64,000 nucleotides of DNA from contig NZ_KB849178.1 of the NCBI RefSeq assembly GCF_000367945.1, positions 248,001 to 312,000 on the forward strand, given 5' to 3'. Of this stretch, positions 16,619 to 26,091 are shown one piece after another. This DNA comes from Acinetobacter proteolyticus. Lineage in GTDB: Bacteria; Pseudomonadota; Gammaproteobacteria; Pseudomonadales; Moraxellaceae. Each line of letters begins with the position of its first letter. Position 1 is the first letter of the stretch. The notes beneath the pieces are model-generated. The model was not told the DNA's origin. It worked only from the letters and a program-made list of their open reading frames with translations, and ran no database searches. The translations under genes and the position numbers were made by a program.

Positions 16619-18703
16619 TTAGAAGTTAAAATTCACCCCAACTGTGAAATTACGTCCCACTTGCGGAATCGTTGATAAGAATGAGGCATGTTGGTACACC
16701 TGATCATCGAGCAAATTATTGGCATTCAGATAAATACGATAATCTGTAGCCTTACTATATTTACCTGTGTATGCCACACCTAAATTCAGCATGTTATAGC
16801 TTTGGGTATCGGTCTCATAAGCCGCAATCTTGTCTTGCTGGAACACATGATAATATTCAGCTGAGCCGCTAAAGCCATCGCCAAAGTCAGCATTCACTTT
16901 AGTCCCTAGACGACCAGCCGGAACCCGTGGTGCATTTTCATTGTCGATTTTGCCACGGACATAGTCACCAAATACACCGACTTTATACATGTCCGAGATT
17001 TGATAACCCGCCTCCGCTTCGGCACCATAGAAACGCGCCTGATCCTGGGTATATTGCACCAAACGGAAATCTTTATAACGGTCTAGAGTTTGCGCATAGA
17101 TATAGTCATCAAACCAGTTGTGGTAGACATGCACATGATAATCAAACTTGTCATTGTCATAATGGAAACCAAGCTCCACATTATTCGACTTCTCTTTCGT
17201 CAGTTGGTCACTACCCAATTCATAAGTATTGGTCGCGAAATGTCCACCATTGGCATACAGTTCTTGCGCCAGCGGTAAGCGCTCTTGATGCGAGGCAACC
17301 AAAGAAAGTTTATAGTCTGGTGCAAACTCCCAGTTGGCAGCACCCGAAACAGAAAAGGCTGAACCATCGAAATCTTTTTTACTGGAATCTTCAATATCAA
17401 TTTTTTGTTGGTCAGCACGTGCTGCCACTTCAACATGGACATCATTAAACTGTGCATGTTCTAAGGCAAAAATACTCCACTTCTTGGTGGTGTTTGGCTC
17501 CAAGAAAGCTTCTTCACCCGTGAGTTCTATTTTTTGTTGACCATATTGCGTTCCAATTACCCCTTCCCATGGTCCAATTGGATTATGTACCAACTCTAAA
17601 CGACCATCATAACCTTTGTTTTTAAAGCGAGTCGCAATGGTATCTTCTTCAATTTCATCATGCTTATAATCGGTATAACTCGCTTGTGCACGTAACTTTT
17701 TAAAACCTGCAAAGGGATCATTCAATTCGGTACGAACATCATAACGCTCAGATTTCAGATCAATCCAAGGGCCTGCCTCATGTGCATGATCGTGATCGTG
17801 ATCGTGATCGTGATCGTGATCGTCATGATCATCGCCATCTTCGTGATCATGGTCGCCACAATGTAAATGAGGACGTCCTGAAAGATGAGCACTACAGCTC
17901 TCGTATTCATGGCTATGTCCAGGTAGACCATACTTATCTTGGCGATTGCTATATGAAATTCCCGTAAAACCGCGATCATAAATCCAAGACAAACCCACAT
18001 TCACCGTTTCACCTTTGGCAAAAGTATTGCCGACCCGACGTTCACGTTCACCTTCATGCACATAGTTCGGTGCGATATAGTCATTGGCTTCACGATTCAA
18101 GCCTTCAACACGCAAGGCCACTTGATCCCCAAGAGCAACAGTGACTCCTGCTGTTGCCAGTTTTTCATCACTCCCCGTGTTGTAACGTAAACCGACATTC
18201 CCCTCATAACCATTTTCAGGCATTTTGGTTGGAATCTTACTATCCGTCACATTCACCAAACCACCTACTGTACCAGCACCAAATAATAAGGTGGATGGAC
18301 CACGAATCACTTCAACTTGCTGAGCCAAAGCGGGATCTACAGTTACGGCATGATCTGGCGATAAAGTCGATACATCAATATTTTCAGAAGAGTTTTGCAA
18401 GACCTTTACGCGTGGTCCATCTTGCCCACGAATCACAGGCCGGCTTGAACCCGCACCGAATTGATTGGAATAGATCCCCGGTTCACTGCTCAATGCTTCC
18501 CCAATAGTGACAGCCCCTTGCTGTAAGCGTTTTTGCTCGACTACGGTATCGGCAACGGCAAAATCTTTCGATGTTTGCTCTAGTGGATGTGCTTTAATTC
18601 GTATTGTCTCTAAGCTCGTCACCTGCTCATTTTCTGCAGCAAATGTCGGTAAAGAGACAATAGCTAAAATAGATAAGCTCAAAATATTCTGTGGAAATGA
18701 CAT
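16619..18703 (-). CDS. znuD: TonB-dependent outer-membrane receptor, ZnuD-like (zinc)
   Basis: 694 residues with a signal peptide ending at FAA (residues 21-23). Plug domain: ETIRIKAHPLEQ, RPVIRGQDGPRVKVLQ and VEVIRGPSTLLFGAGTVGG. The rest is a 22-strand-type barrel ending in Phe (VGVNFNF). An extracellular loop near residues 270-310 contains Cys and a His/Asp run, as in ZnuD-type receptors that bind Zn before TonB-driven uptake. A Zur-box-like palindrome lies 33-50 bp upstream. The zinc role is therefore well supported; haem transport, also reported for ZnuD-type proteins, is an alternative. It is a single-gene unit with its own terminator. Confidence 0.88.
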   Translation of the reverse strand: MSFPQNILSLSILAIVSLPTFAAENEQVTSLETIRIKAHPLEQTSKDFAVADTVVEQKRLQQGAVTIGEALSSEPGIYSNQFGAGSSRPVIRGQDGPRVKVLQNSSENIDVSTLSPDHAVTVDPALAQQVEVIRGPSTLLFGAGTVGGLVNVTDSKIPTKMPENGYEGNVGLRYNTGSDEKLATAGVTVALGDQVALRVEGLNREANDYIAPNYVHEGERERRVGNTFAKGETVNVGLSWIYDRGFTGISYSNRQDKYGLPGHSHEYESCSAHLSGRPHLHCGDHDHEDGDDHDDHDHDHDHDHDHAHEAGPWIDLKSERYDVRTELNDPFAGFKKLRAQASYTDYKHDEIEEDTIATRFKNKGYDGRLELVHNPIGPWEGVIGTQYGQQKIELTGEEAFLEPNTTKKWSIFALEHAQFNDVHVEVAARADQQKIDIEDSSKKDFDGSAFSVSGAANWEFAPDYKLSLVASHQERLPLAQELYANGGHFATNTYELGSDQLTKEKSNNVELGFHYDNDKFDYHVHVYHNWFDDYIYAQTLDRYKDFRLVQYTQDQARFYGAEAEAGYQISDMYKVGVFGDYVRGKIDNENAPRVPAGRLGTKVNADFGDGFSGSAEYYHVFQQDKIAAYETDTQSYNMLNLGVAYTGKYSKATDYRIYLNANNLLDDQVYQHASFLSTIPQVGRNFTVGVNFNF
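17788..17823. repeat. Hexanucleotide tandem repeat GATCGT x6 in the receptor gene
   Basis: Six perfect GATCGT units encode alternating His-Asp on the minus strand. Gain or loss of units keeps the frame and only changes the length of the metal-binding loop. Confidence 0.85.
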
Positions 18704-18735
18704 ATCGTGTCTCGAATCAGTCGATCGTTATTTTT

Positions 18736-18753
18736 GTTATATTATAACATTTC
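18736..18753 (-). promoter_or_regulatory. Zur-box-like operator upstream of the zinc receptor
   Basis: GTTATATTATAAC (18736-18748) is a near-perfect palindrome with ATTTC beyond it; read on the minus strand it is GAAATGTTATAATATAAC, matching the GAAATGTTATANTATAAC half-site pattern of gammaproteobacterial Zur sites. It overlaps the expected promoter region. Confidence 0.75.
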
Positions 18754-18873
18754 ATTTATTTTGCAATAAAAAACAGTGCAACAAAGAACATTTGCTACAC
18801 GACTTTTCCATGATTCAATGAAAGACCTTCAGCATCCGAGAAACGTTATCCCCTAGATCAACCCAATTTTTGA

Positions 18874-18906
18874 TAAAAAAACCGACCCTATCTCTCGATA
18901 TGTCGG
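18874..18906 (-). terminator. Rho-independent terminator of the O-antigen-ligase-like gene
   Basis: On the minus strand CCGAC and GTCGG enclose an inner GATA/TATC stem, followed by a T-run (18880-18875). It lies about 25 bp after the stop. Confidence 0.7.
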
Positions 18907-18929
18907 CTAAATTCCTGTCAAATAAAAGT

Positions 18930-20180
18930 TTACTCTTTATTTTTCAAAATGATAAAACTCATCAAACTGGCTGTTATGAAGAAGAATATATAGGTGACGT
19001 GAGGAAAGAATAAATAATATTCGGTTAACCCGCTCAAAAGAAATGAAAGTACAAATAAAAAACCAGCAAGTGCCAAATTCCTAATTAATTCATTTCTGCT
19101 AAAAAATTGAGAGAAGAAAAATATCAATGGTGTAAACAATGAAATAATGAGTCCGATCAAACCGATCAAGCCATTGGCAGCGAGTTCCTGAAAGAAAATA
19201 TTATGCTTATGTTGAAAACAAATCGGTAAAATACCTTGTTCTGCTAGATGGCAGTGTTCTTTTTCAACACCATAAACACCCACCCCTATAACAGGCTGTT
19301 GTTTAAATAGTTCAATTGCATTGTGCCACATCACCAATCTAGAACCTGTACTGTTATTATAACTATGATTTTCAATATGAGCCTTATCATTTTGAAAATC
19401 ATCAAAACGATTAAATACAGGTGAGTTTGGAATAACAGCATTAACAATCAAAAATATTAAAAGCAGTGCCCCACTAAACAGCAACTTTCTCTTCTGAGTT
19501 TTATAATAAAACAAAGTTAAAAACACCAGTAAAAATGGTAAAACCAACCATGTTCCTCTAGAGCCATGAAGTATAAATACAAATAAAGTCAACAAACTTA
19601 TAGTTGCTATTAAATAAGAATATTTAGATTTTAAACAAAAAGAAAAAACTAAAATTAAAATACTTAAAGAAACAAATACAATATCGTACGATATAATCGG
19701 ATTATAAAAATCTGCCAGTAACCCACGGTGAAAATCTAGTTGAATCCCGACAATCCAACTATAGACCACTAAGAAGCCAATAATAATATATAAAACATTA
19801 AAAAAATGTTTGGTTTTAAAACCAAAATAATGATAGATCGTTGGTAAAAAGCAAAATGGAATTATCCAAAAATACTGATTAACAATATTCCTATATGTTC
19901 TAGAGGGGCCATCTTGTGGAATAACATCCAACCGATCAAAAAGATAATAACTTAAGCTAAAAGTAAAAAAACTAATCAGACAGAAAACCATCAAAGGTAT
20001 ATTCATGATTATTTTTTTATTTTTGACAAAAATATAGGCAAACATTAACGTATAGATGATTGAAACATACCAAACTCTAAATTTCTCATTAAAAATATAA
20101 TAAAAAAATAGAATCAATATCATCAAAGAGAGGAGTTTTGCAACTTTATTCTCACCTAAAAAATTTAAATTATACCCCAT
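18930..20180 (-). CDS. O-antigen ligase / Wzy-C family membrane protein
   Basis: 416 residues, strongly hydrophobic with about 10-12 membrane segments. The large periplasmic loop before the last helices has the Wzy_C pattern: GSRGTWLVLPFL near 205, GVGVYGVEKEHCH, and QHKHNIFFQELAANGLIG near 325. The family includes WaaL ligases, which join polysaccharide to lipid A-core, and PglL O-oligosaccharyltransferases, which transfer to pilin or other proteins; sequence alone does not separate them. Base composition is clearly more AT-rich than the flanking genes. It sits just outside the aspS-ilvE outer-core interval. Confidence 0.8.
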   Translation of the reverse strand: MGYNLNFLGENKVAKLLSLMILILFFYYIFNEKFRVWYVSIIYTLMFAYIFVKNKKIIMNIPLMVFCLISFFTFSLSYYLFDRLDVIPQDGPSRTYRNIVNQYFWIIPFCFLPTIYHYFGFKTKHFFNVLYIIIGFLVVYSWIVGIQLDFHRGLLADFYNPIISYDIVFVSLSILILVFSFCLKSKYSYLIATISLLTLFVFILHGSRGTWLVLPFLLVFLTLFYYKTQKRKLLFSGALLLIFLIVNAVIPNSPVFNRFDDFQNDKAHIENHSYNNSTGSRLVMWHNAIELFKQQPVIGVGVYGVEKEHCHLAEQGILPICFQHKHNIFFQELAANGLIGLIGLIISLFTPLIFFFSQFFSRNELIRNLALAGFLFVLSFLLSGLTEYYLFFPHVTYIFFFITASLMSFIILKNKE

Positions 20181-20382
20181 TACAAAAATTAAACCTCATT
20201 AACATCTGCAAACTGATTAATCATCCAAATAGACCAAAATCTCTTGCATTATTTAAGCAAAAACACACTTACAATACAACATTGCGAAAAACCAGACATG
20301 TTCGTCAGCCTATTTACAAATCTGATTATTTATTTACTGTTCTTTCGGGTAAGATTTTATTAACTATATTGCTTTTTTAATT

Positions 20383-21153
20383 ATGCCTTTCACCCTTTCT
20401 CATGCAGTCCTTGCCCCTCCCTTATCCAAATTAAGCAAAGGCCATTTACCACTTGCAGCATTAGCAATTGGCTGTATGACACCAGATCTCTATCGATTGT
20501 TCACACAAGAAAATATTAATTTAACCCACCAATGGGCAGGTCTTTTATTTCCAAACCTTCCAATTGGATTGTTTTTTTGTCTGCTTTGGTATCTGATCTA
20601 TCGCCCCGTAATTTATCGCATTCTCGGGATTCAACATCCCTTAAACCTCCATTCATTTGATCATGCCTTGTCTTTTCTTTTCATGAATTGCCTAGGCATT
20701 AGCATCGGTATTGCAACGCATTTAATCTGGGATGGACTCACCCATCTTGATTTTCGAACGTTTGCTTTTAAAGAGATACTGGCTCAGAACATTTCATTGT
20801 TAGGTTTTCATTATCCATTACATTTTGTCTTGCAGATTGGTTCCTCCATTATTGCTTTACCGTTCCTAATGAAAATGTGCTGGCACTATTATAAAACGCA
20901 TCAACATCATCATCCCGTTCCGTCCAGACTCAAAGGATTTGCACTCATCAGCATGATCCTTTCCATCTTCTATGGCCTGTTCTCAGTGTTTGACTATAAC
21001 CGTCATATCAGTGCTGATCTCTGGAACAGTGAACGCTATTTTTTTATTGGCAAATCGATTAATGAGTTTACCCAAGCTGGCTTAACGGTCTTCACCATGG
21101 CTTGTCTATTATTCTTATTTTGGGATCGGACAGAGCGTCTAAAATCATTTTGA
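20383..21153 (+). CDS. DUF4184 family membrane protein
   Basis: 256 residues with five or six membrane segments. The N-terminus MPFTLSHAVLAPPL and IGCMTPDLYRL (His and Asp near residues 6 and 35) together with GIATHLIWDGLTH near 115 match DUF4184, a family resembling metal-dependent membrane hydrolases of the YdjM/LexA-induced type. The conserved His/Asp suggest a membrane metal site, but no activity is known. It precedes aspS by 144 bp. Confidence 0.8.
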   Translation: MPFTLSHAVLAPPLSKLSKGHLPLAALAIGCMTPDLYRLFTQENINLTHQWAGLLFPNLPIGLFFCLLWYLIYRPVIYRILGIQHPLNLHSFDHALSFLFMNCLGISIGIATHLIWDGLTHLDFRTFAFKEILAQNISLLGFHYPLHFVLQIGSSIIALPFLMKMCWHYYKTHQHHHPVPSRLKGFALISMILSIFYGLFSVFDYNRHISADLWNSERYFFIGKSINEFTQAGLTVFTMACLLFLFWDRTERLKSF

Positions 21154-21297
21154 CAAAAAGCGTCTGTTTAAAATTCGCTTGAAAACATTAAGACTTGAGA
21201 CTATACGTTCAACAAGGCATAATCTCCCCTTCATTGGTGGTGCGCTGTTTACGCATTCACCTTCTACAGCCAATATAGTTTGGATACATAATTCAAT

Positions 21298-23079
21298 ATG
21301 ATGCGCACTCATTACTGTGGCTCTTTAACAGAAGCCCAAATCGATCAAACTGTGACTTTATGCGGATGGGTTCACCGTCGCCGTGACCATGGCGGTGTGA
21401 TTTTCCTTGATATGCGTGACCGTGATGGTCTCGTACAGGTAGTCATCGATCCAGATACCCCTGAAGCTTTCGCAACCGCAGATAAAGCACGTTCAGAATT
21501 TGTATTAAAAATTACAGGTCGTGTTCGTCGTCGCTATGAAGGTACTGAAAATGCCAATATGGTGAGTGGTCAGATTGAAGTTTTAGGTAAAGAGATCGAA
21601 GTTCTTGCAGCTTCTGATACTCCGCCATTCCCATTGAATGACGAAAACACCAATATTTCAGAAGAAATTCGTTTGAAATATCGTTTCTTGGACATCCGTC
21701 GTCCTGAAATGTTAGAGCGTTTACGCTTCCGTTCTAAAGTAACTAACTTGATCCGTAACTATTTTGAAGATCATGGTTTCTTAGACGTTGAAACACCAAT
21801 TTTAACACGTGCAACCCCAGAAGGTGCACGTGACTATTTAGTACCAAGCCGTGTTTCAAATGGTAGCTTCTATGCACTTCCACAATCTCCACAATTGTTC
21901 AAACAGTTGTTGATGGTGGGTGGTATCGACCGTTATTACCAAATTGCGAAATGTTTCCGTGACGAAGATTTACGTGCGGATCGTCAGCCTGAATTTACCC
22001 AAATTGACGTTGAAACATCGTTCATGAGTGACGATGACATCATGGATTTAATGGAAGGCTTAACGGTTAAAATGTTCAATGAATTATTGAATGTAAAATT
22101 CGATAAGTTTGAACGTATGACTTATGCCGACGCAATGCGTGACTATGCATCTGACAAACCAGATATGCGTATTCCATTGAAATTGGTTGACGTTGCAGAC
22201 TTAATGCAAGACGTAGAGTTCAAAGTATTCGCTGGCCCTGCAAAAGATCCTAAAGGCCGTATCGTTGCCTTACGTGTACCAGGTGCGGGTTCATTGCCAC
22301 GTAGTGCAATCGACGAATACACTAAATTCGTCGGCATCTATGGTGCAAAAGGCTTGGCTTATATCAAAGTCAACGAACTTGAAAAAGGCATCGAAGGTCT
22401 TCAATCTCCAATCGTTAAATTCATCGAGCCAATCGTACTTGATTTATTAAAACGTGTTGGCGCTGAAAATGGCGATATCGTGTTCTTTGGAGCGGATAAA
22501 GCTAAAGTTGTAAATGATGCGATGGGCGCACTTCGTGTGAAAATCGGTCATGACTTGAAGCTGACTACTTGCGAGTGGGCACCACTTTGGGTGGTTGACT
22601 TCCCAATGTTTGAAGAAACTGATGATGGTAAATGGACCTCTGTTCACCACCCATTCACACTACCAAAATCAAGTGTTGAAGAAGTGAAGAGCAATCCAGG
22701 TGAAGCCCTTTCTGTTGCATACGATATGGTACTGAATGGTACTGAAATCGGTGGTGGTTCACTTCGTATCTATACTTTAGAAATGCAAAAAGCAATTTTT
22801 GAAGCTTTAGGTATCGGTGAAGAAGAAGCAGAAGAGAAATTCAGCTTCTTATTGAATGCATTACGTTACGGTGCGCCTCCGCACGGTGGTTTGGCATTTG
22901 GTCTTGACCGTTTGATCATGCTGATGACTGGTGCATCTTCGATTCGTGATGTGATTGCATTCCCGAAAACCAAGACAGCTGAATGTCCATTGACTCAAGC
23001 ACCAGCGCCAGTTGAAGCAAATCAATTGCGCGACTTAGGTATTCGTTTACGCGAAAAGCCAAAAGCTGAAGAAAAATAA
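21298..23079 (+). CDS. aspS: Aspartyl-tRNA synthetase
   Basis: 593 residues, normal for bacterial AspRS. The N-terminal OB-fold anticodon domain ([22 protein letters not shown]), class II motif 2 [18 protein letters not shown], the bacterial GAD insertion around residues 290-410, and motif 3 [13 protein letters not shown] are all present. It charges tRNA-Asp (possibly also tRNA-Asn in organisms with GatCAB). The start could be the first or second ATG. In Acinetobacter this gene marks one border of the LOS outer-core locus. A terminator follows. Confidence 0.97.
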   Translation: MMRTHYCGSLTEAQIDQTVTLCGWVHRRRDHGGVIFLDMRDRDGLVQVVIDPDTPEAFATADKARSEFVLKITGRVRRRYEGTENANMVSGQIEVLGKEIEVLAASDTPPFPLNDENTNISEEIRLKYRFLDIRRPEMLERLRFRSKVTNLIRNYFEDHGFLDVETPILTRATPEGARDYLVPSRVSNGSFYALPQSPQLFKQLLMVGGIDRYYQIAKCFRDEDLRADRQPEFTQIDVETSFMSDDDIMDLMEGLTVKMFNELLNVKFDKFERMTYADAMRDYASDKPDMRIPLKLVDVADLMQDVEFKVFAGPAKDPKGRIVALRVPGAGSLPRSAIDEYTKFVGIYGAKGLAYIKVNELEKGIEGLQSPIVKFIEPIVLDLLKRVGAENGDIVFFGADKAKVVNDAMGALRVKIGHDLKLTTCEWAPLWVVDFPMFEETDDGKWTSVHHPFTLPKSSVEEVKSNPGEALSVAYDMVLNGTEIGGGSLRIYTLEMQKAIFEALGIGEEEAEEKFSFLLNALRYGAPPHGGLAFGLDRLIMLMTGASSIRDVIAFPKTKTAECPLTQAPAPVEANQLRDLGIRLREKPKAEEK

Positions 23080-23102
23080 ACCATAGGTTTATGATTTAAA
23101 TA

Positions 23103-23129
23103 AAACCCTGCTCTATGCAGGGTTTTTTA
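23103..23129 (+). terminator. Rho-independent terminator after aspS
   Basis: AACCCTGC TCTAT GCAGGGTT followed by a T-run. Confidence 0.88.
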
Positions 23130-23138
23130 TATCCATAC

Positions 23139-23204
23139 AATCCCTCTCCTTTTAGGAGATGAGGAACGATTATAGTTCCGCAAGGGAAAGGTAAAATAAG
23201 GATT
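23139..23204. repeat. Degenerate REP-like element between aspS and the next gene
   Basis: Bounded by AATCC and GGATT, with internal pyrimidine-rich CCCTCTCC and purine-rich GGGAAAGG arms. It resembles, more loosely, the elements at 16503 and 51074-51196. Confidence 0.4.
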
Positions 23205-23267
23205 TATACTTTGCGAACAAGTCTGCTAGTGGCATAATAGGCTGCTTTTTATTGAGAGATCCGTCTT

Positions 23268-23489
23268 ATGGCAATGCGTCCTGATGTACGTCGACATGCA
23301 ATTGTACTTATTGTATTTTCACTTGCTCAATGGTTTTTCATGCGTTACATCTTGGCAAATGAACTCTTCAATATGAATACCAATCAACGTATTTTATACT
23401 TCTGTGTAAGTAGCTTAGCGGGTGCCTTACTGATCTTTGTTGCATTAATTTATATGGTGCTTAAAGGCAACGTCGATAAACAAGATTAA
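23268..23489 (+). CDS. Small two-helix membrane protein (73 aa)
   Basis: Two hydrophobic helices at about residues 11-29 and 41-64, with positively charged N-terminus RPDVRRH. No family is recognised. The stop is 4 bp before the ATG of the acyltransferase gene, so the pair is probably co-translated, which suggests a role at the inner membrane near lipid A synthesis. Confidence 0.7.
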   Translation: MAMRPDVRRHAIVLIVFSLAQWFFMRYILANELFNMNTNQRILYFCVSSLAGALLIFVALIYMVLKGNVDKQD

Positions 23490-23493
23490 AAGC

Positions 23494-24360
23494 ATGTCGT
23501 TTTATCCTACACTTCTTCGTATTCTCCCTTTAGCATTTTTGCGCAGTATCGCAAAAGTGGCGGCATACTTTATCAATCAAAACCCGAATAAAAGTATGCT
23601 GTGGAAAACCAGAGTCAACTTAGGTCTAGCCTATCCTCAACTTAGTCTGGAACAAAAAGAACTGCTGGCACGTGAAAGTGTGACCAAGCAATGTCTCAGT
23701 TATATTGAATCTGGTAAATGTTGGGCAATGCCACCTGAATGGAGTATTCAGCAGATTCATACGGTGCATCAGTTAGAGGTATTAACAAATGCGCTCAGCG
23801 ATCCAAGAGGTGCACTGATTATTACCCCTCATTTGGGCACATGGGAAATGATGAATGCATGGGTACACCAATACGGTATTCCGACCATCATGTACAAACC
23901 CATGAAGGATTCTGGCTTTAATGCTTTTGCCTTGCATGCCCGTCAGCGTCTTAACGCCACTTTAGTCCCAACTGATGCATCTGGTGTAAAAGCCTTGTTT
24001 AAAAATCTAAAGCAAGGCGGTTTTAGCGTCATTTTACCCGATCATGTTCCAGATCCTTCTGGAGGTGTTGTGGTTCCTTTTTTCGGAATTCCATGTTTAA
24101 CCAGTACACTCGCCAGTAAAATGGCACAAAAAACCCAATGTCGCTTAGTCGGCTTAAGTTGTTTCCGTCGTGAAGACGGTGAAGGTTTTGATGTGTATTG
24201 TGATGATCTGAATGATCCACAGCTCTATGATCGAGATATTGAAGTTGCCACAACTGCACTCAATCATGCCGTTGAACAGATGATTAACCGCTTCCCTGCT
24301 GAATATATGTGGGGCTACAAACGCTTTAGAGGTGGAAAATCTGAATCTGCTTACAAATGA
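23494..24360 (+). CDS. LpxL/LpxM-family lipid A acyltransferase
   Basis: 288 residues. The catalytic HX4E/D-type motif is HLGTWEM near residue 110, followed by the substrate-binding MYKPM region near 135 and VILPDHVPDPSGGVVVPFFG near 184, all typical of the HtrB/MsbB family. An N-terminal hydrophobic stretch gives inner-membrane association. It adds a secondary acyl chain, usually laurate or myristate, to lipid A. Position beside the outer-core locus fits LOS biosynthesis. I cannot tell LpxL from LpxM by eye. Confidence 0.88.
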   Translation: MSFYPTLLRILPLAFLRSIAKVAAYFINQNPNKSMLWKTRVNLGLAYPQLSLEQKELLARESVTKQCLSYIESGKCWAMPPEWSIQQIHTVHQLEVLTNALSDPRGALIITPHLGTWEMMNAWVHQYGIPTIMYKPMKDSGFNAFALHARQRLNATLVPTDASGVKALFKNLKQGGFSVILPDHVPDPSGGVVVPFFGIPCLTSTLASKMAQKTQCRLVGLSCFRREDGEGFDVYCDDLNDPQLYDRDIEVATTALNHAVEQMINRFPAEYMWGYKRFRGGKSESAYK

Positions 24361-24384
24361 GTATGGGTTTCAAGCGTATTAAAA

Positions 24385-25191
24385 CTATTTAAACTTCACT
24401 GTCCGATAAGCTGAAAGGTCCTTAAGTTTCAAAATTTGCAAAAACAATCTTAAAATCTCTTTTTTGATTTTGAAAAATACAGTCATTTGCTGCTTTTGTT
24501 GAAGTCTTGCTAGTTTTTCGGCCTGATGCCGAACCGCACGATCTTCTTCGAGATGACTTCCAAAATTATGATATTTATGATTTAGATAAAAATCTTGAGC
24601 GCAAATTGCAGGCGTCATTTGGTAAGCTTTATACTTCCCTTTTTTAACATTCCGACCAAACAGAATATGATCTACAGGTACCAATTCTGGCATATTTGCA
24701 ATCAGTTCAAGATAATGCTCAGCCGCTGCTTTTGATAAAATATAACCCGCCCCACCCAAATGCATCCCTTTAAGATGATATAAGCTTCTTCCATTTTTTG
24801 ATAATTTTAAGAAAAAAGACAGATCGGCTTTTTTATCAAAAGCTTCTAGTTTAATAATGTGAACATCGTTTGGTATCCATGCAAAGTTATTGAAAAAACT
24901 TTGTATATTCTCACCTAAATACACATCATCTTCAAAAATTGCCATATAGTCTAAGTCGAGATCAACAATCTTTTTCCACAACATGATATGGCTTAACAAA
25001 CATGCAACTTCCCCCTTGGTCAAGTCCCCTCGTCGAGCCAAGTCAACCCCTACGCTATTGGCTGCATCTTCAGATGTAACTGGCGTAATTGCATCATAAA
25101 AGCTGAAATTAACTGAATATTTTTTAAATTCTGAATCAATATGCTGTCTTCGCTCAATCGCAGAATCTAAACTAATAACAAAAACATTCAC
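24385..25191 (-). CDS. GT25-family glycosyltransferase, tandem copy 1
   Basis: 268 residues, GTG start. GT25 (LPS core beta-1,4-galactosyltransferase type) signatures: FVISLDSAIERRQHI at the N-terminus, GEVACLLSHIMLWKK near 59, the acidic metal-binding IFEDDVYLGEN near 86, and LGGAGYILSKAAAEHYL near 150. It should transfer a sugar to the LOS core on the cytoplasmic face. It is the most downstream of three related tandem genes, 126 bp after copy 2, and ends close to the convergent acyltransferase gene. Confidence 0.88.
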   Translation of the reverse strand: MNVFVISLDSAIERRQHIDSEFKKYSVNFSFYDAITPVTSEDAANSVGVDLARRGDLTKGEVACLLSHIMLWKKIVDLDLDYMAIFEDDVYLGENIQSFFNNFAWIPNDVHIIKLEAFDKKADLSFFLKLSKNGRSLYHLKGMHLGGAGYILSKAAAEHYLELIANMPELVPVDHILFGRNVKKGKYKAYQMTPAICAQDFYLNHKYHNFGSHLEEDRAVRHQAEKLARLQQKQQMTVFFKIKKEILRLFLQILKLKDLSAYRTVKFK

Positions 25192-25317
25192 TTAGGAAAC
25201 CATCATATATGAGAATCAGTATCAGAATTATACAATCAAAATATATAAAACAAACTGCAAGGAGGTATTTACACTGTAAGCTAAAATCAATAATCCTAAA
25301 CTAAAAAAGACTATAGT

Positions 25318-26091
25318 TTAATGTTTATCAGTCACCATAAATTTTAGTTTAGTTTTATAAGGAAATTCTTTCAATTGAGTCAAAAAGCGATTGAGCTCAC
25401 GAAATAACTTTTGTAATCCTTTCGCTTTAACTTTCTGTTTATCACGCCATTGAAGTGTGGTTTTAAACTTTTGATTTTGTGGATTTAATAAATAGTCCTG
25501 CATACAAAGTGCTGGGTTTAATTGATAAATCCCAAGCTTTCCTTCTGCGATATATTTTCTGAAAACGATTTGATCAACATGATCCAACACAGGTTGTTTC
25601 TTCATGTATTCAAGCAACGCTATAGCCCCCTTATAAGAGAGAATATAACCTGCTGCTCCGAGATGGGCTTTTTTCAATCGTCTCAAAAGAAAATCTTTAT
25701 GATCAAAAATTTGGGTTTTATCTAAATCCAAGATGACACTGGTGTAAGATTTTTCGACCTTCACAATATCAACGTTCAACCAATCTGATTGCTTTAAGAA
25801 TAGCTCAGCATCGTCTCCCAAATGGACATCATCTTCAAAAATTGCAATTGCTGGCATTTTTTCATCAACAGCTTTTTGCCATAAAGAAACATGACTTAAT
25901 AAACAAGCCAATTCATTTCGACTTAAATCACCTTGACGAAGTGGAAGGCCAATCTTTTCAGCTTGAAAATCAATCTGAGCAGGCTCGATGGCATTAAAGA
26001 AATGAAATGAAACTCCCTTTTTCCCAAACTGTTCTTCGATATGTGTTCTACGATCAGTTGCAGACTTTAGACTGATAACAAAGGTTTTCAC
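25318..26091 (-). CDS. GT25-family glycosyltransferase, tandem copy 2
   Basis: 257 residues, GTG start that overlaps the stop of copy 3 as GTGA, implying translational coupling. It has FVISLKSATDRRTHI, NELACLLSHVSLWQK, IFEDDVHLGDD and LGAAGYILSYKGAIALL. Same fold and expected activity as copy 1, but the region after IFEDD is clearly diverged, which usually reflects a different acceptor. Confidence 0.88.
   Translation of the reverse strand: MKTFVISLKSATDRRTHIEEQFGKKGVSFHFFNAIEPAQIDFQAEKIGLPLRQGDLSRNELACLLSHVSLWQKAVDEKMPAIAIFEDDVHLGDDAELFLKQSDWLNVDIVKVEKSYTSVILDLDKTQIFDHKDFLLRRLKKAHLGAAGYILSYKGAIALLEYMKKQPVLDHVDQIVFRKYIAEGKLGIYQLNPALCMQDYLLNPQNQKFKTTLQWRDKQKVKAKGLQKLFRELNRFLTQLKEFPYKTKLKFMVTDKH

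Noticed and set aside
17788..17823. CRISPR-like array
   Set aside because: It is a contiguous 6-bp tandem repeat inside a gene, without spacers. No CRISPR array was seen anywhere in the window.
17755..18000. Repetitive ORFs over the zinc receptor His/Asp repeat in other frames (Arg-Asp or Ile-Thr runs)
   Set aside because: They are by-products of the GATCGT hexamer repeat read in wrong frames; the receptor frame explains the sequence.
20138..20380. 80-aa plus-strand ORF between the ligase-like gene and DUF4184 gene
   Set aside because: AT-driven composition, overlaps the ligase gene start, no ribosome site and no domain.
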